Shown: positions 41,201 to 53,200 of the stretch, one piece after another | How the letters are laid out: each line of letters starts with the position of its first letter | Numbering within the stretch: the stretch's first letter is position 1 | From: Onchidella celtica | Lineage: Eukaryota > Mollusca > Gastropoda > Systellommatophora > Onchidiidae | Direction: 5' to 3' | DNA: 64,000 bases | Assembly (NCBI GenBank): GCA_963931925.1 | Contig: OZ007582.1 | Location: 37,148,297-37,212,296, forward strand | The notes under the pieces: model-generated | Seen by the model: the letters and a program-made list of their open reading frames with translations, nothing else | What the model was told of the DNA's origin: nothing | Databases searched by the model: none | Made by a program: the position numbers and the translations under genes

Positions 41201-44200
41201 CTGGAGAAGTCACTAGGTGTTTCAAAGTCCAAATAAAATGTAATATACCAAAAAATCATTTCTCCTCCTCACATCTCCTTTGCATATAAACATGCTGACT
41301 GTACTGTGTAACAGTTACTATGTTTTTCAGTACCTGAACATATTGTATCAAAAATCTTTATCATCAGCTCACTTCTTCCTTGAACATAATGCAACGTGAA
41401 ACATTCATTATTTATTTCAGTAACTGTATGTACCGTATTGCAATGTATCAGAAAATCATTTGCACCTCTTCAACTCTTCCCTGTAAATAATATAGACTTA
41501 CTGACCGTATCATAAAGTAGTAATCATATGTCCGTATCTGAATATTGTGCTTTGTTTTTAAAAAAAATTATTTGTTTCATTCATCTCTGTCTTGTACCTA
41601 CAAGCCACTACGTATTTCAATATCAGCATGTCGCATATCCTATGTAACAAAAAAAACCTCGCCAGATTTTTAACAAGACCTACCGCCCCTCATATGGCCC
41701 GGATTTACCTAAAATTTTACAGGTACTTTCCTTTTCACTTGGGAAGGGTTCTTTTTTGAATCTGGAGACTTGAGTAGAAGGGGAAGCATTTTCTTCAGTT
41801 GCTTTGTGTCGCTAATTGACTGTCTCTGATCCTTCATTATCATGAACACATGAGCCCATGACATCATCACTTCCTGAAAAATTCTCAATGCACACCGCTG
41901 CACACCGTGTACTGCCCTATCTATATATTAGTCACTAAATTTTATGGATGACCTTGCACATCTCCGCATCAATGATAACCTATCTTCTTGTAGTGATTCC
42001 TTTTGATGTCAAGTTGTTTTTTTTTTACCATTCAAAGGATGGGGCAGTTACGAGTTGTATCAAATCTTTTTCAGTACTCACTTCTTCCATTTATATACAC
42101 CTGCTGACTATGTTGTGACTCTCCGTACACTGTTGTAGCTGAACAGCTGTACTTAGCACCAATGCCTCCTTCAAGGAAGGCATGAAAATAACCTCTATCT
42201 GCTTGAGAGCCAACTCGCTGTCCATCTCTATACAAAGTATATCCCTCAGCTCCATTGCTGTAACAGCTAATCTGAGTAGAGTTGAAATTCTGAAGGACAT
42301 TGTAGATTTCATTCTGTTGTTGATTTGTGGAAATCTGTGGCACCTGCAAATTCTGAACTGAAATAAACATTTGAAACAAATAATCAGGAAGAGCTCTGCC
42401 TTTAACTCTTTCACACATATATTATGTTTGCAACACGTTAAGAAGGAAAACAACTTCGTACTTGCACATTTGTTTTTGCAAAAATAAGTGGGTGGGGTGG
42501 CAAGCAGTTATTCAATGAGCTTTTTTTTTTTTAACCACCTCTTATTACTAACATGATTTCTTATTTAACGAAAAAAACAAAACAACAACAACACAAATTT
42601 ACCCAACCTCTGTTTCAGTAGCAGGCTGTTAAAACAAAGCAGATGCAAGACACACTAACAAAAGTAACCAATGGTACCATTATTAGGCTTCTACTTTGTG
42701 TTGTTTAACTAGCTGCATCTCTTCATTTATAAACATACACCAGCATTTTGGTCTGTCCCATCTTCTCATGAGCACAAGTTGTTTACATAGTAAGTGATAT
42801 GGCAGTAATCTTCAAAATGCCAGCTTTTGTTTTAGCATCAATAATTTTTTTTCAGACATGTGCATTTCACATTTAAAATTTGACAGAATATCAAAGATAT
42901 CTTGCAGAGTGCAGATGCATCCACACATGGGTACCTTCCATTTTAAGCTCACCACTATGAGGCTCTAGACTGAGGTTATATTCATTTACAAGATAAGATA
43001 TTCAGGAAGATGAAAATGTTTCTTGCCTATGAGCAAAAACATAACAATTGTAACAAAATTAGACAGGGCATCTCATCTAAACTTTCATTTGTATGCCGAG
43101 ATTACGTGTTCACATATTCTTCAAATAATAGTAATCGCAGTAACAAAACCAAAGCATGCTAAACATGACAATACTTACAGTAAAAGTGAAAGTTATCACT
43201 CCTGAATTCTTCTCCTTGAACTCGAATTCTACAGAAGTACGAGCTCTGTGCTGATGTATTGAGGTTAGCAAACGTCAGAAATTTGGAAGTGCTGATAGGC
43301 CTTCTGGTGTTACTACTGCTGTACCAGGAAAAGGTAGCATCAGTAGCATCAGTGATACATTCCAGGCTGTAGGACTGATTCAGCACTGGGCGATTCTTTG
43401 TAGTGGGTTTGATCGTCGGCGCATCTGACAAAATTGTTTTTGAATACACAAAACAAGCTGATTTCAAGAGATTTCACACACACAAAAAGAAAATAAAACT
43501 TACTTTCTTCCCAAACCCCCAAATGCAGGAAAATCCTGTACAAAAACCCGATAACCTAACAATTTTGGTGCCAAAAGTGCGATGATCTTACATTTTGTTG
43601 TTGTCAGAAGTGGGATAACTAAACATATTTGGTGTCAGAAGTGAGATATCCCAACACTTTTTTTGTCAGAAGTGGGAAAACCTCAAAATTTTGGTTTCAG
43701 AAGTGGGATGACCTTACATTTTTGGTATCAGACATGGGATGACCTAACATTTGTATTAACAAAGCCACATGCGCATTCCTTTCAATGCCTCCATGACATG
43801 ATTTGTTAGATAATGACAAGCCAATACATAATAGGACCAATGATGAGCAGCATCGATGCTCGTCAATAATTCTATAACATTATTAAATTGGCATAAATAT
43901 AAAATGCATCAACCAACCAATGTATCTTATTGCTGTAGATGTTCCTTGTGCACTTGTATTGTTGAAACTGGATGCTGAGCAGGTATAGCTGCCAGTCACA
44001 CTGTGCGGAATCGCAAATGAGCAGTCTTCATCTTCTTGATACCTGCATGCAAAATAGTTTTTACAATATTGATATTAGCAGTATTCTATGCCAGTAACAC
44101 CTACTATCACCACCTTTCACTAGTAACTCAAAAATTCTGAAAATTTATGTTTACATAAATCAAGTACATTCAAAGCCAAATCGAATGATCTTGGTTATCG

Positions 44201-47200
44201 ACTCCTAAGCCAAAAAATAATTAAATAACAAATCTTCAAAAATGGATTGCAACTAGAGCAACAGATTTTCGCTTGTCCTACAAAGAATCTGCAAGATTTA
44301 TCTTGCGAGGTTTGGCTAGTTTGTCTAATTCTCACATAAATCACACATGCAACTTAATATAATCCACCTTGTAACCAAATGTTAATCCACCTTCTTACTC
44401 TAATAAAACTAGACGATGAAGTGTAAGCACCTTAAACTTCATGACCAAAAATTGTAAAACTTTGTTTACTGCCTCAAATTTTGACAATAAATTATATGGC
44501 ACATCCATTTTTAGACAAAATTCAGTCTTTGATATCTTTTATAAACACTTTTTTGAGCTGCAAAAAGTAGATGCATTTTCGTCAAGAGGAACTGAACCCG
44601 GTAAGCTGTTGTATGCAGTAGCCTATGATTGGAAATTTCGTTCTGCGCCTCTTTTTGTCCATTCACCGTTCTTTACAAATTGCTGGCTGAAAACCAACAT
44701 TAAATATCGCATCCATGTACTTTGCACAGAATCGTGGTGTAACAATAAGTTCTACTGGCCTTTTGCATCAAATCCAGTTTCATTATTAATGTGACCCAGA
44801 TGCAGATCTAGATTTATAGTTGGGTTCAGGCAGTCTATTCATGTTTCAGAATGTAGGAAATGAAAAATAATCATGAAATTATATAAAATGCATCCTAGTT
44901 ATTTCAAAGTTAATCTGACAATGTCTATTGAATATTGTAACAGCTTTATCGCTGTTCATGTGTGAGGAAAATATAATATAAGGTTATGTGGCATAACAGT
45001 ACTTATCAGAGGGACAGAAAGGAAGGCAAGGAAAGAGATTAGAGTTAAGGGGCGGGGAGAAAGAGAGGAAGAGGAGAGGGAGTGAGAGAGGGAGAGAAGG
45101 TGAAGAGAAGAGGGGAAGGAAAGATGGAAGAGAAACAGGTAGGAGAAAGGAGAGGGAGATGGACAAAGGGAAGGGAGAGAGAAATGGATGAAGGAAAGGA
45201 TGAGAGAAAGGTAGGGAATGGAGAGGGGGTGGGGATAGATGAAGGGAAGGAAGTGGGGGGAGGGGGGAGAAAGGGGATAGAGGAATATGGGGGGAAGGGG
45301 GGGTCAAGGCAAGTCTATGCAGGACATGATCGATTATCTCAACTAGACCTGCTTAGATTTACGTCACAATTTGTCTGTAGTACCGTTAGTAGAGCAAGCA
45401 CTTTGGCTAGTACTTTTAATAAGTCTTTAATGGTTTTGAGGGTAGAGTTTGTCTGTTCACAGATTGAATGTTGTTCGGGGCGCATACTCTGACTACACAG
45501 CCAGTTAAAGAAAATACTGAGTTGTGTTCACTGTTCAGCAATGGCCCATAATGTAAAATACCATGTGCACCCAACAACAGTCTTTAAGACCTGAACTCCC
45601 ATGACAGGAACTGTGGAAATGTACTGGTCCCTAACTAGATTCCTAATTCTTCTCCTCAATGGAATAAAATGATTGAATGGTTGAAACTCTCATTGGTTGT
45701 GTCAAAAATGCATTCTAACTTTTAAATATCAAATTCAAAAGAAAGGCAGGCTTTGCTATGTAAATGTATGCTCTGTTAGTATGAACCCAGAGGTTACTTG
45801 AAAATGAAATCAGTTCCAAACTTACCTGTGCCCATCAATATATATGGTGCAATAACGAATCCCTTCTGCATGACCTCCGTCCCCACAAATCAAATATTCA
45901 TTTGATTCTCTCGTTTTAACCTGCTTAGTCCTTCGAATCCCTCTTGTACCTGGTGTCCAGTCTGGCAAGCAGAAAGAGAAATTCAACATTATATATATAT
46001 ATATGAAAAATATTATTCATCATTGAGTGAGTTCTACAATGACAAGATAAGCAATCATTTCTGCCTCTGCAGGGAATAGAATCCTAAATTTCCAAATGGA
46101 CATTTTTCACTTTGAGAATTGAGCCTACTATACAAAGTAACACTGAGGTATTTATATTATGTGATTCAGCTGGTCAAACTGGAAAAGCGGATTTGGTCAC
46201 AGGGAGTCTTAATTAACTGATTCAGGCATTTAAATTTAATTTCATTCATAAAAGTAACATTTTGCACACAAATAAAAGAGATACTGATCATCCATAATTA
46301 TCCTCAGATAGTTCTATAATTGTGAGTTTGTTTTGTTTTTTTAGTTTTTGTCCTAGTTTTTTTTCCTAATGTTGTGTTTTTCTGCAGCTCCCAATATTGC
46401 TCACCAACCCTGCCTCATGTTGTGAGGCACCATGTTGCACCTTCATCTTTGCATCTAACCTAATGCATCACTTTGAGCCTTCACACATTGGCAGATGTGC
46501 TTCTCTGCTGCAATACAAGCAAGAACTCGCAGCTAAGTAGACATATTCTATTTAGATTCTATATATTTCATATTTTATTTTTTTATCATCTGATTATTTT
46601 AGCTGTTCAATTTTCCCAAATTTTTTTTTCTGTTGTTTTTTTCTTTTTTTTTCCCTTATAGAAGACTGCTGCTGACATATCCATTATTTTCTATCTTCCC
46701 TTTTAGTTTGTGTTTCATTATATGGTTTGGGTATTATTTCTTACGCGAGGCTTTGCCACAAACAACTTTTTCTTTTTGCCAATATTTGACTGAGCACCCA
46801 TAATCAGCCAAACCTCAACTCTGACAGAACTCACCACGGGCTGATAAATGTGCAATTTTCCCATTCTGCCACTGTAACTTAATTTCATTTCAGTGAAACT
46901 GGGTCAAGTATCATATCATTCTATAACTGAACTGAATATTTTCTCCGACTCTGACTCCGGCCAACATTAGATTTTTGCAGAGTTTTTGTTTAAAATACAT
47001 GTATTTTTAAAAATTAAATCAGATTATATTATTAGACAAACATTATGTTTTTTTCCTTATGTGGATAATATTAATATTTTTTTAAAATCTCAGCAACAAC
47101 AACCTAAGTTCTTATTTAAGAAAAAAGTAATGAAGGATCAACAATCACTGTTAGAGTTTCACATAAAGCCAAGTTGTTCGGTTAGAGAAAGAGGCCGGAG

Positions 47201-50200
47201 TCGGAGTCGGAGTTGGAGTCGGTCATTTCAGAAAAGACTGGAGTCGGAGTCGGAGTCGGTCATTTACAAAAGGCTGGAGTCGGAGTCGGAGTCGGAAAAT
47301 TTTCAGACCGACTCCGCATCCCTGTGTGTTGGGCAAGGAAGATTTCTGTCCAAACTGCCTAAATGGGTCAAGTTTGACTTCATATATTCGAAGCCGACTT
47401 ACGTGTCCAATTGACAAAACAGGTTACATATTATTATGTTCATTGTGTAGTAGAGTCCTCGAGAAATCACTGATTACATCGTAAATTTCAAATTCTGGTC
47501 AGTTAGACAACAAAAATAGTATCTCCATCAGGATGAAAAGCTATATATGAGTCATTGCCAAATAAGAGTAGGTCAAATCTACCTGGAAAGAGGTCACCTC
47601 ACAAGAATCTCAATAAAGTTATTGAAATATCATTTGGCCGCTCACATTTTGAATTGACAAACAAAGGAATGGTTTACCTATGTTTCCAATCAACGTTCAA
47701 CTTTATATAAGCCTTGTTTTTCTTTTTCTCGGCGTGTTGTTTCGCTATCACTTATCACACGTTTTTGTCGTCAAAAATTCACAAAATTCAAAATCCATTT
47801 CAAGTCTTTTCTGTCGAAGAAATTCGCTGTCAAAATAATCTGTGTTTCTAATCTATATTCTGTAGTAATGAAACATGCATTGTTTTTATCATATTCTGCG
47901 TAATAATTAAAAGAATGGGTTCTGCTTGAGGAAAATACTGCGTTGTCGTCAAAGTATCGTGTGAAAAGTGATAAATTCATGAGGCTGCACCTCTGGGTTT
48001 TCTTTGTTCTCTTCAATCAATTTAGTTCCCTGATCTTTATGACATCACTGACTGTAACAGATTACCCAAGCTTTGTTTGAATTCGAAAATGAACGTCTAT
48101 TTGTTGGTTTTGATTCATAACACACCCCGTCACGCGTGACGCCATGACAGAAAACGTGCTGCGGCGTCTCTTTGTCTCGAGTGTGTGTAGATGAGGTTTT
48201 GGTACTGACCTCTTCTTTCCTTGTGGGATACAACCTGCTGACCATGCTGTAAGTACATAAGATATATTTTTATTGTCTTTCTATTATTTGAAATGTGTAT
48301 TTTATGTCAGGAAAATATAGGAATCGACACGTTGTGATCACTAACATACAAGAAGCATCGAAGACACCATGCTTTGTCAGGTTAATGGCGTCAATAACAA
48401 AATGTGGTGTGTTAAGTGTCGCAAAACCCAGAGTGAAATCAAATTCAACAAGCGTTCAGAAAGTCTATGTGCCTAATTGAATTCTGATAAATGTATTGAA
48501 GGCTGGGAATTATCTCTTATGCTTTGATGGGAAGAAATTCTGAGCTATTCTTGCTTTGTTATCATCATCACACTGTCGATATTTGGTAGACAAACGTTTT
48601 TGTCGTCTCTCTCCCAACCCGTGACGTTAGTGAAACAAAACGAATCGTGCTGTCCTTTTTGGATTCAACTCATCTTGTTAAAGAAAAAAATCACTAACAT
48701 AAAGCAGACTTTTCTTTTTTTTAATTTGAAATGTGTGTACATATCAGGGAGAGGGTAGTAATCGACACATTGTGATCACTAACATACAAGAAGCATAAAA
48801 GACGCCATGGCTTTGTCAGGTTAATGGCGTCAATAACACAATGTGGTGTGTTAAGTGTCGCAAAGCCCAGAGTAAAATCAAAGTCAACAAGCGTTTAGAA
48901 AGTCTATGTGCCTAATTGAATTCTGATAAATGTATTGAAGGCTGGGAATTATCTCTTATGCTTTGATGGGAAGAAATTCTGAGCTATTCTTGCTTTGTTA
49001 TCATCATCACACTGTCGATATTTGGTAGACAAACGTTTTTGTCGTCTCTCTCCCAACCCGTGACGTTAGTGAAACAAAACGAATCGTGCTGTCCTTTTTG
49101 GGTTCAACTCATCTTGTTAAAGAAAAAAATCACTAACATGAAGCAGACTTTTCTTTTTTTTAAATTTGAAATATGTGTACATATCAGGGAGAGGGTAGTA
49201 ATCGACACATTGTGATCACTAACATACAAGAAGCATAAAAGACGCCATGGCTTTGTCAGGTTAATGGCGTCAATAACACAATGTGGTGTGTTAAGTGTCG
49301 CAAAGCCCAGAGTAAAATCAAATTCAACAAGCGTTCAGAAAGTCTATGTGCCTAATTGAATTCTGATAAATGTATTGAAGGCTGGGAATTATCTCTTATG
49401 CTTTGATGGGAAGAAATTCTGAGCTATTCTTGCTTTGTTATCATCATCACACTGTCGATATTTGGTAGACAAACGTTTTTGTCGTCTCTCTCCCAACCCG
49501 TGACGTTAGTGAAACAAAACGAATCGTGCTGTCCTTTTTGGGTTCAACTCATCTTGTTAAAGAAAAAAATCACTAACATGAAGCAGACTTTTCTTTTTTT
49601 TAAATTTGAAATATGTGTACATATCAGGGAGAGGGTAGTAATCGACACATTGTGATCACTAACATACAGGAAGCATTTAAGACACCATGGCTTTGTCAGG
49701 TTAATGGCATCTATAACAAAATATGGTTTCTCAACGCTTTTCTTCATTTTTCTTTGTTATAGTGACATTTTTTCTCCATGTTTTGATCTCTCCAAGTGTT
49801 CATCACCAGCCATGCTGCAGGTCCACATATTTCATGCAAAAATTGAAATTCTTTTGGAATGTTTTTCTTAACACACAATTTCAATAGTTGATTTCAGTTG
49901 CTTTTTGTGTGTGTTTCTTTGAGTGTAAAATAATAAGTAGATCTACAGCGTAAAATACAAGAATCAAACAACTTTTTTTTTCCTTCAACGCGTTGATGTT
50001 AAATGTAACTTTCATACATGCAGACATGGCGAAGAAGGAAATACAGTGAAAAATTTGTTGAATGTGAAATTTCATTTCATTTTATTGATCTGATGAACTT
50101 AAAGTTAATTAGGCCTGTTGTTTTTTTGTTTTTGTTTCTTTTTCAAATTGTGACTTAAATAAATGTAATATAATTTTACAGTGGCCTGCTAGAACCTGGG

Positions 50201-53200
50201 GAAGGTCAAGAGGAAACATGCTAAGACAGCATAGTAGAAAATGCCAACCATGACTTTGCGGCCCAAATCAGCAGCCAGGAAGGTAAGATTCAGAGTGAAA
50301 GATTTTGTACAGAGGAAGCTTAACTATCATATTTCTTTGCAGATTTCCTTATTTCCAGATTTAAAGTTTGATTTTTCTGTCTTGAGGTGGGAATTTACTA
50401 TCAGAAAATCAAAATTGGAATGTGAGGGAAAAATATCCTCAACACCACATCATAAGATAGGCAAAATATGAGCTAATTTCCGACTCTCCAATATATAATA
50501 TCCAAGAGCCATGTGTGTCGCGGTTGGCGGTGACGCTTAATGTCTGAAGTAGAGGAAATTATAATGGCTTTAGTTTCCCTCCCTTATCATGAACAAAATG
50601 AACACAGTAAGCCAAAAAAGTGTTCAGAAATCATGTCAAAACTACAGGTATAAATTGTTTTTGTGAACTGTGATTGTTAAGGCTGGACTGTCACATTTAA
50701 CTCTTAATTTTTTTTGCCATTGATCATAGATTGAGGAGCCTTTGTCAGTTGGAAAAATACCATGAATACTTTTTATGTTTCAGAAGAGGTCAGCAGGAAT
50801 GTGGAGGAAGCTCAGAAGACAGAGGCTGAAAATGGCAGAAATGAAGGTAAGATTTAAATGGCAGGTTTTATCCTGAGAAAGTCCTGAATATTTTCTTGCC
50901 TAATCTGTATACCAATGTAATAATTGTAAATTAATAAGCAATGCTGCTAAAGCATTTGTTTCCATTTGAAATTGCAACTTAACTCATCCCAACTTGATGG
51001 AATCAAATGTGTGTTTTCAGGTGACTGAAAGTGAAAATAAAGGACCTGGTGAAGGCAAAGTTGGCCCTCTTTGGCCTGAAACATTTCTAAGAATGACGAA
51101 GAGAGAGTTATATCTCACATGTAGTGTGTAAAACAATTTCTTAAACTTTGTCCATGTCTCGGTAAAGTGAAATGCACTGATAATTACATGACAAAATAAT
51201 TTTTTAAACAAATAGCGAAGAAATTAGAAATAATTAAATTCTTCTGCTTGGATCCCAGACATGCACAGTTGGAGCTTGCCTTGGATTAGAGTAAGTCAAT
51301 ATGGGGTTATTATGCAATTCGCTAGTGTTTAATCTTTCCCTTTATTTTTGTCGTTAACAGAATACTCGTGGTTGGACCACATCAATTTCAAGCCTCAGAG
51401 ACTGGGAAAACCAAGAGCAGAACATCAGGCTGCCTACACACAGAGGCTAAGGAAGAATCGGAAAAATGGGCCGCCCGCAGAGAGAAGCAGCTTCAGATCT
51501 ATGGATAGATCGATCGATAGATCTATAGATAGATAGATAGAACAAGAATTGTTGAGTATTATCTGGAACATTCCGTCGATTGGCCAGGAAAGGGGCAGTA
51601 CAGCAAGAGATTGAAGGAGCAGAAACAAAATTCTCAGTCAATCACCTTCAACTTTGTACAATGATTTTTTTGTTTGTTGAGAATCCTCAAATTGAAATAG
51701 CAAAACAAACCTTTATCAGGTGTCCCCCTGCTCATGCATTACCAATGAAATACTCTAAATTTGTTCAGTGCATGTGTGGTATTTGTGAGAATGCAACAAT
51801 GATGCTTTGTGCCTTATCATCTGTTGGTAGTCAATTTAAGTCTGTCAATGAAGCACTGAAGTGAATGCCTCACTTTGTCCTATGTCTTTAGGACAGTTGT
51901 TGAAGCATACATGCGTTTTCGTCAATGATCATATTGTGGCACAGGTTCTGTTAAGCTGAAAATCATAACAGATTGTGACATCACGGCTTCAGTGAATTAC
52001 CAGCACTGGGAGTATAATACAAACAAAGTTGGTAGAAAAATCATGAACAGTTGATGAGTTAGTCTACCGTTTTTCTCAAACTTTTGAGCTTACATGTTTG
52101 TACACCCAGGTGGCAGTGGCACCAGTTCAATTTATTAAGAAAGAATCTGCCATGTGATACTGCACTTCTTGTGCTTGATTTTTCAGAAAATCATTCTTGT
52201 AAATATCGGTTTGAAGTTCAATCTGCTCACTGGATGTTAAACCAGGTTACTGTCCACCCTGCTGTCCTATACACCAAATATTCTACTTGTGGAGAGCTCC
52301 ACACTACTTATCATGTGCACTAATATCAGATGATCTCATACATGATTTAATTTTTGTTCATTTTGTTCTTGAGTATGTGTTGCAGCAATGTACGCAAACC
52401 CGGTTTGTCATCTTCTCTGACAGCTGTGAGACACAATACAAGTCCAAACTGCCATCCCACCACCTGAGTCAACTCTCAACTAAATATAGTATTGAGAGAT
52501 GTTGGTTTTTTTGGGGGGAGAAAGGCATGGGGATAAATGAATGTGACGCTTGTGGTGGAATGGTTAAAGCTTTTCTAACCCAGGCAGCGGTTTCAAACAG
52601 GATGATATTGAGAGCATTAAAAGAAATATTTGAATTTTTAAATTCCTCCTTGTCCCTTTCAGGATCGGCTTGCTCTCACCATGAGAGGCATTTTCATCGT
52701 ATAAAAACCATCCCATATTGATAAAACTGTTAAGTCATCCAGTTTGAAAACAATGCCAGGCACTACAAAGATTCACGCTTTGAAGATTCTGAGTAAGGAG
52801 AAAATAACAATGTTCAAATAACTTGAAAGATTTTGTACTGATCAAATGGCCAAATACCAAGAAATATGTTGATGATTGTGTGAGTACTGTGAGACAGGCT
52901 GAAGCTGGCAATGACAGTTCGCAAAATAGTACCAGTGGTGCACTTGATACTACATTTATTGAATATGAAGAAGAGGATGATGTTGTTAATGATGAAGCTG
53001 TTGTGATTATCAGCGCCGGAGAACCTTTTGAGGTTGATTGTGGGAGAGAGTGTGAAACTGTAAATGAATCATTTGCTTATATTTATTTAAGGTATGGTTT
53101 AACATCAAGTATTGGTGTATTGTCTGTGCTGATTATTTCGGAATTTAAGGATTTAACTTTTAAGGAATTTTCACGATTAAATTATGCTACAATTGATATG

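Noticed and set aside
44441..44794. 117-codon plus-strand frame
   Set aside because: No domain, no splice-site context, AT-rich codon use as in the intron; probably fortuitous.
48295..48480. 61-codon frame in the first 440-bp unit
   Set aside because: The frame is broken in the other units by indels, so it is not under coding constraint.
48286..49720. CRISPR-like or gene-cluster array
   Set aside because: Units are 440-bp direct tandem copies without spacers or conserved ORFs, in an animal genome; a plain tandem repeat.
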